The position numbers and the translations under genes are program-made. The notes below the pieces were generated by a model. That model did no database searches. It was given only the letters and a program-made list of their open reading frames with translations, and was not told the origin of the DNA. 64,000 nucleotides of DNA from NCBI GenBank assembly GCA_964569185.1, contig CAZMTP010000001.1, forward strand, positions 1 through 64,000, given 5' to 3'. Positions 40,835 through 49,020 of this stretch are shown here, in pieces; position 1 is the stretch's first letter, and each line of letters starts with the position of its first letter. Source of the DNA: DATIJP01 sp964569185. GTDB lineage: Bacteria; Chlamydiota; Chlamydiia; Chlamydiales; Rhabdochlamydiaceae.

Positions 40835-41752
40835 TTACATCCATTTTTTGCGTTTGAAAAGGTAAAAGCCAAGGGCTGAAACGATCAGAATGACGGCAAT
40901 GACAAGCTCAAAGGCGTACGGATGCTCCACAAAAGGCAGTTTCATATTCATGCCATAGATGCTGGCAATCATGGTGGGGATATTCAGAATGATCGTGAGC
41001 GCTGTCAGGAGCTTGATTGTTTTGTGCAAATTATTGGCAAACATGCTCTGATAGGAATCGCGCAAGGAACGGATGCTTTTTAGCACGATATTGCATAGCT
41101 CTTCAGATTGTTTGACCGAGTTGAACAGGTCTTCAAGCGATTCTAATTCTTGCTCATCGAAGGTTGTATATTTAAGGCTGCGGATCCCATCGATCAATGT
41201 CCGTATCGGAATCAAACTGGAATAGTACTGATTTAAGATCTCTTCGTTTTTGATCAGAACTGTGATGTCTTCACTGTCTACATGGGCCATCTCTTTTTCC
41301 GCACTTAAAATGTTATAGCGCAAGCGTCGGATCTGGCTGGTGAACTCTTGATTGATTTTGAAAAGTAGCTGGATGAGCAGTTTTTTCGGCTCAAGAGTGG
41401 AAGAGAAATTCTTCTGGCTAAGGAAATTTTTTATTAAAAGGCAACGATGCGGGGATATAGTGACCAGAAAATGGCGGGTCAAAATCATGGTCAAGGTTGA
41501 AGTATAAAGCCCCACTTCTTGATCGGTAGGATACCGTGTATAAAACATGACATGGTGATCCACCTTCTCAATCCTGGGAATTTCATACTTATCAAGACAG
41601 TCCTGAAGGTCGCTGTAGTCCATTCCAATGAGTTTTCCCAATTCATTGAGATCGCTACTAGTAGCCTCATCGAGATGGACCCAGCATCCTTCACAGGGAT
41701 TGTCAAGAACCTTGACCTCTTCATCTTTTTCTTTCTTAAAAAAGATTTTCAA
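40835..41752 (-). CDS. corA: CorA-family Mg2+/Co2+ transporter
   Basis: 305 aa: a large cytoplasmic N-terminal funnel domain and two C-terminal helices. The selectivity motif Gly-Met-Asn is in SIYGMNMKLPFVEHPYAFEL, and the last helix ends in a basic tail (LFKRKKWM). It forms a pentameric divalent cation channel in the inner membrane. It ends facing the hairpin repeat and pdhC. The gene behind it on the same strand is only 2 bases away. Confidence 0.94.
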   Translation of the reverse strand: MKIFFKKEKDEEVKVLDNPCEGCWVHLDEATSSDLNELGKLIGMDYSDLQDCLDKYEIPRIEKVDHHVMFYTRYPTDQEVGLYTSTLTMILTRHFLVTISPHRCLLIKNFLSQKNFSSTLEPKKLLIQLLFKINQEFTSQIRRLRYNILSAEKEMAHVDSEDITVLIKNEEILNQYYSSLIPIRTLIDGIRSLKYTTFDEQELESLEDLFNSVKQSEELCNIVLKSIRSLRDSYQSMFANNLHKTIKLLTALTIILNIPTMIASIYGMNMKLPFVEHPYAFELVIAVILIVSALGFYLFKRKKWM

Positions 41753-41754
41753 AC

Positions 41755-42276
41755 TTATGCTCTAATTAACCAAGGACCGCTAAAGGGCTTATAATAATTA
41801 GATGATAGTCTGAAGTCAGGAGCTTCGCCTACTTTATATTCTGTACCAATATATTTAGCAGTGACACCAAGTTCTTTTTTCGCTAATTGTTCTGTAAATG
41901 CCCATGCAGGATTGATGGCAAACAGAGCGCAATATTTAGCACTTATCAATTGGGCGAAGAGAGTTCCTCTATAAAAATCATGGCTAGTCAGTTGGATACC
42001 AACAAAGTTTCTCGCTGTTGTTGCATATTTAGTAGGAACAAAAGCGTTAATTGATTTGTTAATCGCCAAGGTTGCTACATAACTAACAAGCTCTGCAGCT
42101 GTTTTTGCAAGAGTGATTCCTAAATAAAGAACTGCCCAACTTCTTGCGGAAACGGCTAATTTGATGTTTTTCTTATCTAAAGCAAAGTTATCTATATCGT
42201 TGTCTTCTTTATATTGAACATGAAGAACTTCTCCAAGGAACTGTGCTCTAAAAACTGGATTTGTTTGGTCTGCCAT
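41755..42276 (-). CDS. Hypothetical protein with one hydrophobic stretch
   Basis: 173 aa, no signal peptide. A polar N-terminus of about 45 residues precedes a moderately hydrophobic segment (WAVLYLGITLAKTAAELVSY, continuing VATLAI), then an Ala-rich middle (FAQLISAKYCALFAINPAW) and an aromatic C-terminus. I do not recognise it. A good ribosome site (AGAGAGG) is present and the gene ends just before corA on the same strand. It may be a membrane-associated lineage-specific protein. Confidence 0.55.
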   Translation of the reverse strand: MADQTNPVFRAQFLGEVLHVQYKEDNDIDNFALDKKNIKLAVSARSWAVLYLGITLAKTAAELVSYVATLAINKSINAFVPTKYATTARNFVGIQLTSHDFYRGTLFAQLISAKYCALFAINPAWAFTEQLAKKELGVTAKYIGTEYKVGEAPDFRLSSNYYKPFSGPWLIRA

Positions 42277-42337
42277 AATTTCACCTCTCTGGTTTACAGA
42301 TTTTATTGATCCGTTCCATTCTATCCAACGGAACGCT

Positions 42338-43396
42338 TTATTTTAAATTGAAACTTTCAAGTTCAGCGATTCTCTTTTCAAGTTCCGCAATTTTTTCCAC
42401 GTATTCATGAATTTTTCTTAAGTGCACTTGCTGGCGGTTATACTCACTCAGCGGCATCACAGGGCCGCCTGCATATTTCCCGCCTGTTTTTAATGTTTTG
42501 CTCACTCCTCCGCGTGTGGCGATCATAGTGCCATCGGCGATTTCTAAATGGCCCACCACACCTGCTTGCCCACCCATCAACACATATTTTCCTGTTTTTG
42601 CCGAGCCGGCAATGCCAGTTTGCGCTGCAATTAAATTATACGGTCCGATCTCAACATTATGTGCGATCTGGACCAGATTATCGATTTTAGAACCTTTGGC
42701 CACTTTGGTAATTTTAAATCTGGCACGGTCAATAGTGGTATTAGCCCCGATTTCCACATCGTCTTCAATGATCACGGTGCCTAGCTGTTCTAATTTGACA
42801 TGGGCTCCTTTTTCATTTGTCACATATCCAAAACCACAGGAGCCGACCACAGCACCAGGCTGCAAGATCACTCGGTCGCCGACCGTGCACCGCTCACGCA
42901 CAATACTGTGCGGATGCAATAAACAGTCTTCTCCGATAGTGGTTTCTTGCCCCACAAAAACAAAAGCGCCGATGTGAGTATTGTTTCCAATTTTAGCTCC
43001 CTGATCGATGACTGCATAAGGCCCGATATGGACCCCTTCACCAATGAGGGCGCTTTCATGCACCACAGCAGTGGGATGGATCTGTTTAAATCCGGTAAGA
43101 GATGCGGGAGGAAAAAACAGTTCTACAATTTGTTGGAAAGTTTTTGAGGGATGATCTGAAATGATGAAATTCTTCTCTTCAGAGGCCATCTCCCTCTGCA
43201 CGCAAACAATCCCCGCTTTAGAGGCGCGCATGGCGTTGATATAACGGGGACTGGCAAGAAATGAAACATCTTCAGCTTCTGCAGAATCGAGGTCATTCAC
43301 ACCAGTGATGACGTAATGCAAGTCTCCTTTTGCCTCGGCTTGAGTAAGGGCTGCAAGTTCTGCTAAGCTAAACTGTTTATTTCTTTTTAGACTCAT
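42338..43396 (-). CDS. lpxD: UDP-3-O-acylglucosamine N-acyltransferase
   Basis: 352 aa, full length. N-terminal uridine-binding domain (SLAELAALTQAEAKGDL, VSFLASPRYINAMRASKAGI), then a left-handed beta-helix of hexapeptide repeats (IGEGVHIGPYAVIDQGAKIG), catalytic His in LVQIAHNVEIGPYN, and a C-terminal helix. It adds the N-linked acyl chain in lipid A synthesis. The start overlaps the ompH/skp gene by 20 bases, as in Chlamydia. Confidence 0.97.
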   Translation of the reverse strand: MSLKRNKQFSLAELAALTQAEAKGDLHYVITGVNDLDSAEAEDVSFLASPRYINAMRASKAGIVCVQREMASEEKNFIISDHPSKTFQQIVELFFPPASLTGFKQIHPTAVVHESALIGEGVHIGPYAVIDQGAKIGNNTHIGAFVFVGQETTIGEDCLLHPHSIVRERCTVGDRVILQPGAVVGSCGFGYVTNEKGAHVKLEQLGTVIIEDDVEIGANTTIDRARFKITKVAKGSKIDNLVQIAHNVEIGPYNLIAAQTGIAGSAKTGKYVLMGGQAGVVGHLEIADGTMIATRGGVSKTLKTGGKYAGGPVMPLSEYNRQQVHLRKIHEYVEKIAELEKRIAELESFNLK

Positions 43397-43982
43397 TAGT
43401 TTTCTCTAGAGCAGGCGCTGGTGCGGCATTATTTTCTGCAACAGCTGATAACTTTTTCATTTCAATATCAAAATTTTTATCCATTTCATTGACGACTAAA
43501 CTTGTGACATCGAGTACTGGAGCATAGAAAAAGCAGGCCTCTTTATTCATCACCATGGAAAGCTGCTTATCTTTGGCAATTTTCTCAGATGCGGCTTGGA
43601 TGGTGGCGCTCACCCCTTGCAAAATTTTCATATTGGCTTGGTTGAGCACTTGATAATATTGATTTTGATAGCGGTTCATCTCTTCATTGAGAGAACGGGC
43701 TTTATTTTTGAGCTCTTCTTCTGCTTCAGGGGAAAGACCGTCCATGTATTCTGGATCGTTAAATTTGGCAGAAATTTCGGTGAGCTGTTTTTCTGTATCT
43801 TCGAGTAGAGAGGCCATCTGTTTTTTCAAAGCTTCAAAAGAGGCTTGCTCTCTTTTTCCCAACTTTGATTCGGTCATGCATGAAGAAAAGTTTACAATCC
43901 CTATCTGACCTTTTGTGTCTGCGGCCTGTGCTGCTGCAAAAGATCCAAAACAAAGAAGCAGGGTGACTAGTAACTGATACAT
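43377..43982 (-). CDS. OmpH/Skp-family periplasmic chaperone
   Basis: 201 aa with a signal peptide (LLVTLLLCFGSFAAAQA). The mature chain starts with the Skp strand IGIVNFSSCMTESKLGK, continues with a long coiled coil (EEELKNKARSLNEEMNRYQN) and returns to MVMNKEACFFYAPVLDVT. Skp shuttles unfolded barrels to BamA, the gene just upstream on the same strand. The tail is Ala/Lys-rich. An AAGGAG ribosome site precedes the start. Confidence 0.92.
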   Translation of the reverse strand: MYQLLVTLLLCFGSFAAAQAADTKGQIGIVNFSSCMTESKLGKREQASFEALKKQMASLLEDTEKQLTEISAKFNDPEYMDGLSPEAEEELKNKARSLNEEMNRYQNQYYQVLNQANMKILQGVSATIQAASEKIAKDKQLSMVMNKEACFFYAPVLDVTSLVVNEMDKNFDIEMKKLSAVAENNAAPAPALEKTNESKKK

Positions 43983-44088
43983 CGAAATTCTCCTTAAAAT
44001 AAAAAAGTTAATGGTGTCTATTGTCTAATTTCTTGGCATATTTCGCAGCAAAAATTTGCTTACTTTAGCAAGATTTATCAAAAAAAAA

Positions 44089-46467
44089 TTAAAATTGTCC
44101 TCCCATGGAGAAGAAGAAGCGGCGCACCTGATGTTTATTTTTTGGATTTACAGGGAAACCAAGGCCGAGTATCAGGGGGAGCTTATTCATCACATCGACA
44201 CGGGCGCCAAAACCATAGCTCATGCGGTAAGTGCCTAAGTCAAACCGATTAAGCGAGACGCTACCGGCATCGATAAACGCAAAAAGGTCTAAAAATTTAA
44301 ATACTTCCTGTAAATATTCTACTGAAATGAGAGACGAGCTGATGCCTCCTGTCGGATCTCTATTGGCAAAGTGAGGGCCTAAGTCAAAGTCGCGATAACC
44401 GCGCACAGAGCCCACACCGCCTAGGAAAAAACGCTCGCTGATCGGGATTTTTAAGGCTGTATTGGTGGTCCAGAAGGGCAAAATAAACCGGACATCAAAA
44501 TGGTATTTCATGATCCCTTTTCTCCAGAGCTGTGTGTACCAGTTATTGATGAAAGCAGTCCTAAAGAAGGTGGCATGGCCGCCAATCCCGACAAATTCTG
44601 CATCGAGTAGGCTGCGCAGCCCATTATGGGGTTTAAGCGCGCTATCTGTGGAATCATAGCCGATCGAGGCGCCGAGTCCAGAAATAATGCCGCTGCCGCG
44701 ATCTTGTTGTCTTTCTTCTTTTTTAGAAGGCAGATCGACACTAATGTCTGCATTGCGGATCCGGTATTTTGTGCCAAACGTCCAATAGGGTGTGAGGGGA
44801 TAGGAAGCGTAAACCGTGAGCCCATAAGTATCGATATCGTAGTCTTTAGATTGCAGTTCGCTATGAGTGGCATTCACTTCAAAGCCAAACCGCCATAGAG
44901 TTTCTAAAAAATAGGGAGTGAGCCAAGAGACAGAATAGCTTCTCTGCTTCACACCAAAACTGGCCCGTGCATGCAAATATTCGCCACCTCCGCGCACAGC
45001 TCCTAGACCTCTTCGGAATACCCGCGTGATGCCCTTGTAATTAAAATTTGTTTCTGTGAGATCTAAACCGCCAAAGATATTGTCCGCAGAGCTAAATCCT
45101 GTAAAGAGACTGATATTTCCCGTTGTTGTCTCTACTACCTCAATGTAAACATCGCGATAATTGTCGCCTAATGAGAGGTCATCTTGGGTGCGTACGGCAT
45201 AGACGTTAACGCTTTTGAAATAGCCCATATTTTGGAGGCGCATCTGAGTTGCTTTCAAACGCAAAGAATCAAATGTTTCTCCAGGAATAAGAAGAGATTC
45301 TCTTAAAATGACGCGCGTTTCTGTTTGCACATTGCCAATCACACGAATCAGGCCGATCTTATAGGGCTGTCCCTCTTCAATTTGGAAGTGCACATTGTAA
45401 ATCTGTTTATCTTCTGCAATGCGCATCTCATATTGGACGCTGGTGTCGATATAGCCTTTGCGTCCATATAAGTCTTTAACGGCCTCGACCGTTTTGCGCA
45501 GTTTTTCAGGAGAATAGACCTCATCTGGGCGAGCTAAAAAAACTCTTTCAATTTCTTTGTCTGAGAAAAGTGTGTTGCCATCGAAACTTATATTTCCAAA
45601 ATGGTAGAGCTGGCCGCGCTCTGTTTCAATTTCAACAATGATCCTTCCTTTAGTGGGAGATTCTAAAATGCGGATGTCTACTTTGGCGTCTGCATAGCCG
45701 CGATCTTGCAAGAAGTTATAGATAGTCAGACGGTCCTGCTCGACCGCCTCTTCATTGTAATTTCCAAAACCGGTAAACCAGCTAAAGAGAAGGTAATATT
45801 TTTTTGTATAAATCGCCTCCAGCAGGGCGGCTTCTTCATCGGGTGTAAACCCTTTGAATACGATGTCGTCCACATGGCCTGAGCGGCCTTCAATGATATT
45901 GATATCGATGACCACTTTTCCTGTTTTGGGATCTTGAGTGGCATCATAAGAAAGCTGCGACTCGAAATAACCCTTCTTCAGGTACATTTCTTTGAGTTTA
46001 TTAAACGCTTTATTGAAAGCGAGGCGATTAAATATGGAGTTGGGTTTAATGCCTAATTCTTTTTGTAGCGTTTTTGTACTTAAATAATGGTTCCCATGCC
46101 AGCGGAGCGCTTCGATCACAGGTCTCAAGTAGATGCGCAAAGTAATATAGACTTGCTGATTATAGACTTCGATTTGCGGTTCGACGCGGTCATATTCTTC
46201 GGCCAATGTTTTAAGATCGCTATCAAATGTGACTTGAGAAAAGGGGTCGCCTTCTTTAGATTTCAATTTTGTGAGAACAGTTTTGGGGTCAAAAGTAGAT
46301 CCTGGCGGCAAATTTTCAATGAGCACATCGATTTTTGCAATCGGCTGCTGTTCATAAACTTCCACGGCAGCCGCCATGGCAGGACCGACAGTTCCGCTGT
46401 GCGCTTCTGGCAGATCGATTGCGGTAAATGCAATGAGAGAAAGACAGATCAGAAGTTTCTTTTGCAT
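44089..46467 (-). CDS. bamA: Outer-membrane protein assembly factor BamA (Omp85)
   Basis: 792 aa from ATG 46467 (a TTG two codons earlier is less likely). Signal peptide KKLLICLSLIAFTAIDL, POTRA repeats (for example PVIEALRWHGNHYLSTKTLQ, FGNISFDGNTLFSDKEIERV, YKIGLIRVIGNVQTETRVIL), then the barrel with FFLGGVGSVRGYRDFDLGP (the conserved VRGF-type loop, here VRGY) and a terminal Phe. It folds barrels into the outer membrane. The promoter at 46482-46510 leaves a leader of only about eight bases. Followed by skp and lpxD. Confidence 0.96.
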   Translation of the reverse strand: MQKKLLICLSLIAFTAIDLPEAHSGTVGPAMAAAVEVYEQQPIAKIDVLIENLPPGSTFDPKTVLTKLKSKEGDPFSQVTFDSDLKTLAEEYDRVEPQIEVYNQQVYITLRIYLRPVIEALRWHGNHYLSTKTLQKELGIKPNSIFNRLAFNKAFNKLKEMYLKKGYFESQLSYDATQDPKTGKVVIDINIIEGRSGHVDDIVFKGFTPDEEAALLEAIYTKKYYLLFSWFTGFGNYNEEAVEQDRLTIYNFLQDRGYADAKVDIRILESPTKGRIIVEIETERGQLYHFGNISFDGNTLFSDKEIERVFLARPDEVYSPEKLRKTVEAVKDLYGRKGYIDTSVQYEMRIAEDKQIYNVHFQIEEGQPYKIGLIRVIGNVQTETRVILRESLLIPGETFDSLRLKATQMRLQNMGYFKSVNVYAVRTQDDLSLGDNYRDVYIEVVETTTGNISLFTGFSSADNIFGGLDLTETNFNYKGITRVFRRGLGAVRGGGEYLHARASFGVKQRSYSVSWLTPYFLETLWRFGFEVNATHSELQSKDYDIDTYGLTVYASYPLTPYWTFGTKYRIRNADISVDLPSKKEERQQDRGSGIISGLGASIGYDSTDSALKPHNGLRSLLDAEFVGIGGHATFFRTAFINNWYTQLWRKGIMKYHFDVRFILPFWTTNTALKIPISERFFLGGVGSVRGYRDFDLGPHFANRDPTGGISSSLISVEYLQEVFKFLDLFAFIDAGSVSLNRFDLGTYRMSYGFGARVDVMNKLPLILGLGFPVNPKNKHQVRRFFFSMGGQF

Positions 46468-46481
46468 AATCAATTCCCGGA

Positions 46482-46510
46482 ATTATAAGGAAGCGGTCAG
46501 AAAATTGCAA
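46482..46510 (-). promoter_or_regulatory. Strong promoter of bamA-ompH-lpxD
   Basis: Minus strand TTGCAA (46505-46510), 17-bp spacer, TATAAT (46482-46487). Fourteen bases separate the -10 box from ATG 46467, so the leader would be about seven to nine bases with no room for a Shine-Dalgarno. Confidence 0.75.
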
Positions 46511-46515
46511 ACTTG

Positions 46516-46535
46516 TTAAAACGTGCCCTTGCCCG
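46516..46535. repeat. GTGCCC repeat, left flank of the HicAB island
   Basis: TTAAAACGTGCCCTTGCCCG, inverted relative to the copy at 47305-47322. Lies between the bamA promoter and the hicB stop. Confidence 0.6.
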
Positions 46536-46545
46536 GATTAGATGT

Positions 46546-46974
46546 TTATGTCACTCTTAATACGCAAGATCGGCCAGGGCTAACTGCGCGAATTAATTTT
46601 TCATATTGATTAATGGAAAAATCTATTTTTCCATTTTCATATTGTGCATAGGCATTGGGATTTTTTGATTTAATACGTCCAGCAGCTTCACGAATTGTTA
46701 AACCACTTTCTTCCCTTTGTCTAATTAATAGAAAAGATAAAAGCATTTTATTGTCATTGCTAATCAATCCAAAATGATCTTCTTTGTAGTCATGCACATC
46801 AATTTTGAATTGATCGCTTAAATGATCAAAATAACTTTGCATGAGTTCATAAACAGCATCCTTAATCATAGCCAAAGCATTTTTTCTAGATTTTCCTTGT
46901 GTCGATATATTTAATGAAGGTACTTCAACTATCCAAAACTTGCCTTTTTTCCATATTTTCCCTTCTAATTCCAT
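46546..46974 (-). CDS. hicB: HicB-type antitoxin with HTH domain
   Basis: 142 aa. The N-terminal HicB partial RNase H-like fold reads FWIVEVPSLNISTQGKSRKN then ALAMIKDAVYELM; the C-terminal part is an XRE-like helix-turn-helix (SGLTIREAAGRIKSKNPNAY, YENGKIDFSI). It should neutralise HicA and repress its own operon. It follows hicA after a 10-base gap. The whole module sits between recR and bamA, interrupting a neighbourhood that is contiguous in Chlamydia. Confidence 0.85.
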   Translation of the reverse strand: MELEGKIWKKGKFWIVEVPSLNISTQGKSRKNALAMIKDAVYELMQSYFDHLSDQFKIDVHDYKEDHFGLISNDNKMLLSFLLIRQREESGLTIREAAGRIKSKNPNAYAQYENGKIDFSINQYEKLIRAVSPGRSCVLRVT

Positions 46975-46984
46975 ACTACCTCTA

Positions 46985-47173
46985 TTATTTAACCTTTGGC
47001 GGATTTTCTTTTGCTGTTTTTAAAATTTTCTTTGCCGTGTATTCGTTAACTTCTTTGTGTCGCGGCACAGCTTGATGTCTCTCTCCATTTGTCCAGATGT
47101 CATGACTGCCTCCATGCCTACTAAACCACCACCCAGACTTTGCGAGTTCCTTCTCGACATCATTCTTTTTCAT
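46985..47173 (-). CDS. hicA: HicA-type mRNA interferase toxin
   Basis: 62 aa from ATG 47173, chosen because GAAGGAAG lies upstream and the operator/promoter ends before it; the longer frame from 47221 would run through the promoter. dsRBD-like HicA features: a helix NDVEKELAKSGWWF, the catalytic His in RHGGSHDIW, and a strand/helix ending AKKILKTAKENP. HicA degrades translated mRNAs when free of HicB. Toxin gene first and antitoxin second is the usual hicAB order. Confidence 0.85.
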   Translation of the reverse strand: MKKNDVEKELAKSGWWFSRHGGSHDIWTNGERHQAVPRHKEVNEYTAKKILKTAKENPPKVK

Positions 47174-47189
47174 TAATCTAGCTTCCTTC

Positions 47190-47218
47190 AAAGTACATGG
47201 TATTATGTACAATGTCAA
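47190..47218 (-). promoter_or_regulatory. hicAB promoter with overlapping palindromic operator
   Basis: Minus strand TTGACA (47213-47218), 17-bp spacer, TACTTT (47190-47195). Within the spacer is a perfect palindrome GTACAT-N6-ATGTAC (47193-47210), placed where HicB binding would block RNA polymerase. HicB autoregulation is established in other bacteria; this site is predicted. Confidence 0.65.
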
Positions 47219-47290
47219 CAAATAAAAACAATAAAATTTTTGTTAGAATAGTCGGGAACTGCTACGCGTTCCCCGCTGCCCTCGATTTTT

Positions 47291-47322
47291 CGGGCACGGG
47301 CACGCGGGCATGGGCACGTTAA
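47291..47322. repeat. GTGCCC repeat, right flank of the HicAB island
   Basis: CGGGCACGGGCACG (47291-47304) followed by CGGGCATGGGCACGTTAA (47305-47322), a tandem pair, inverted relative to 46516-46535. It ends 17 bases before the recR stop. Confidence 0.6.
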
Positions 47323-47339
47323 TCGACTTTAATTATTAA

Positions 47340-47939
47340 TTAAAAGGAGTGGCGGCCGGAGAAGGAACGACCTAGAGTGGTGCTGTCGATATACTCAAGA
47401 GTGCTGCCAATCGGAATCCCAAAAGCAAGGCGCGAAATCTTCACACCTTCTTTACTGAGCTGCTCTTTAAGGTAGAGCGCTGTAGCATCGCCCTCAAGTG
47501 TGGAATCTAATGCTAAAATCACTTCTTGTACTTTCATTTGACGCAGACGCTGTTTCAGCTTTTCGAGTTGATGCGGATCGAGTCCTTTCCCTTCTATTGG
47601 GGAAAGAGTGGTTCTAATCACATGATAAAGCCCTTTATAGGTGCGGGTCTGCTCCAGCGCATAAACATCTTTAGGCGAGGAAATCAGACAGATCAGGTGC
47701 GGGTCTCTTTTAGTCGAATCGCAAAAATCGCAGGTGGTCCCAGACATAAAACAGCCACACTGGGTGCAAAATTGAATTTGATTTTTTAATGTGCTGACCA
47801 GATGTGAAAAATTTTTTAAATCCTCCGGAGACCAAGTTAAAAGTTGAAATACAAACCTTTCTGCCGTTTTAGCCCCGACTCCAGGCAATTTTTTGAAATA
47901 ATTAATTAAAGTTGAAAGTTCATTAGGGTATTTTGCCAT
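47340..47939 (-). CDS. recR: Recombination protein RecR
   Basis: 199 aa from ATG 47939 (MAKYPNELSTLINYFKKLPG), the normal RecR start and length; the longer frame to 47978 is not needed. Helix-hairpin-helix LPGVGAKTAERFVF, zinc finger CTQCGCFMSGTTCDFC, and Toprim domain (CLISSPKDVYAL, VILALDSTLEGDATALYL). Acts with RecO/RecF in gap repair. In Chlamydia recR directly precedes the bamA operon; here HicAB intervenes. Confidence 0.96.
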   Translation of the reverse strand: MAKYPNELSTLINYFKKLPGVGAKTAERFVFQLLTWSPEDLKNFSHLVSTLKNQIQFCTQCGCFMSGTTCDFCDSTKRDPHLICLISSPKDVYALEQTRTYKGLYHVIRTTLSPIEGKGLDPHQLEKLKQRLRQMKVQEVILALDSTLEGDATALYLKEQLSKEGVKISRLAFGIPIGSTLEYIDSTTLGRSFSGRHSF

Positions 47940-48036
47940 ATTACTATAAGATATCAGCACAGTACCCAGAAATTCCACTTTTATTTTTTTAAGAAACGAG
48001 TTAAAATTGGTAAGATAATATTTTTTTTGAGGTTTT

Positions 48037-49020
48037 GTGAAAAAAGCTAAAATAATTGGTACTGGGTCTTATTTGCCTCGTAAAGTCTTGACCAATCAAG
48101 ATCTCGAAAAGCTTGTAGAAACATCGGACGAATGGATTGTGACGCGTACGGGAATGAAAGAAAGGCGTATTGCTGCCGATAATGAATTTACCTCAGATCT
48201 TGGCTTTGAGGCGGCGAAACGGGCTTTAAAAGCGGCTAAAATGAAACCGGAAGCATTAGACCTTATATTAGTGGCCACTTTGACGCCCGATTATATATTC
48301 CCAAGCACTGCCTGTATCCTGCAATCTAAACTCAAAGCAGAGAAGGCGGCCGGTTTTGATCTACAGGCAGCCTGTACTGGTTATATTTATGCTTTGAGCT
48401 TGGCTAAAGCTTATGTGGAATCGGGATTGTATCAAAATATTTTAGTGGTAGCCTCTGAAAAGCTCTCTTCGATTGTGAACTACAAAGACCGCAATACCTG
48501 TGTTTTATTTGGCGATGGGGCCTCAGCATGCGTTGTATCTGCTAAAGGCAAGGGGCTTTGGATTCGTAACACCTGTTTAGGGTGCGATGGCAATCAGACA
48601 GATATTCTGATCATGCCTGCAGGGGGGTCGCGTATGCCTGCATCCCAAGAATCGGTCGCGCAACAGCTCCATACGATTAAAATGGGCGGCAAAGAGGTGT
48701 TTAAACATGCAGTGCGCAGAATGGAGTCATCGTCCAAAGAGTGTTTGGAGCAGGCAGGAATGAAAGAAGATGAAATTAGCTGGATTGTGCCCCATCAGGC
48801 CAATATTCGTATTATTGAAGCGATTGCCAAACGATTTGAAGTGCCGATGGAGCGTGTCTATGTGACGATCCATAAATATGGAAATACATCAGCCTCTTCA
48901 GTGGGCATTGCACTGGACGAGTTACTAAAAGAAAAGAAAGTGGCTAAAGGGGAGAATTTGCTTCTCACTGCTTTTGGAGCCGGTCTGACATGGGGTTCAA
49001 CGATTTTGTCTTATGAATAA
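48037..49020 (+). CDS. fabH: 3-oxoacyl-ACP synthase III (FabH)
   Basis: 327 aa from GTG 48037, preceded by TTGAGGT. Condenses acetyl-CoA with malonyl-ACP to start fatty-acid synthesis. Catalytic triad Cys113 (DLQAACTGYIYAL), His253 (VPHQANIRI) and Asn283 (KYGNTSASS) is intact. Full length. Its end overlaps fabD by eight bases, and the fabH-fabD-fabG-acpP order equals that of Chlamydia. Confidence 0.97.
   Translation: MKKAKIIGTGSYLPRKVLTNQDLEKLVETSDEWIVTRTGMKERRIAADNEFTSDLGFEAAKRALKAAKMKPEALDLILVATLTPDYIFPSTACILQSKLKAEKAAGFDLQAACTGYIYALSLAKAYVESGLYQNILVVASEKLSSIVNYKDRNTCVLFGDGASACVVSAKGKGLWIRNTCLGCDGNQTDILIMPAGGSRMPASQESVAQQLHTIKMGGKEVFKHAVRRMESSSKECLEQAGMKEDEISWIVPHQANIRIIEAIAKRFEVPMERVYVTIHKYGNTSASSVGIALDELLKEKKVAKGENLLLTAFGAGLTWGSTILSYE

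Noticed and set aside
47174..47221. Longer HicA N-terminus from 47221
   Set aside because: It would cross the -35, operator and -10 elements and HicA proteins are about 60 aa.
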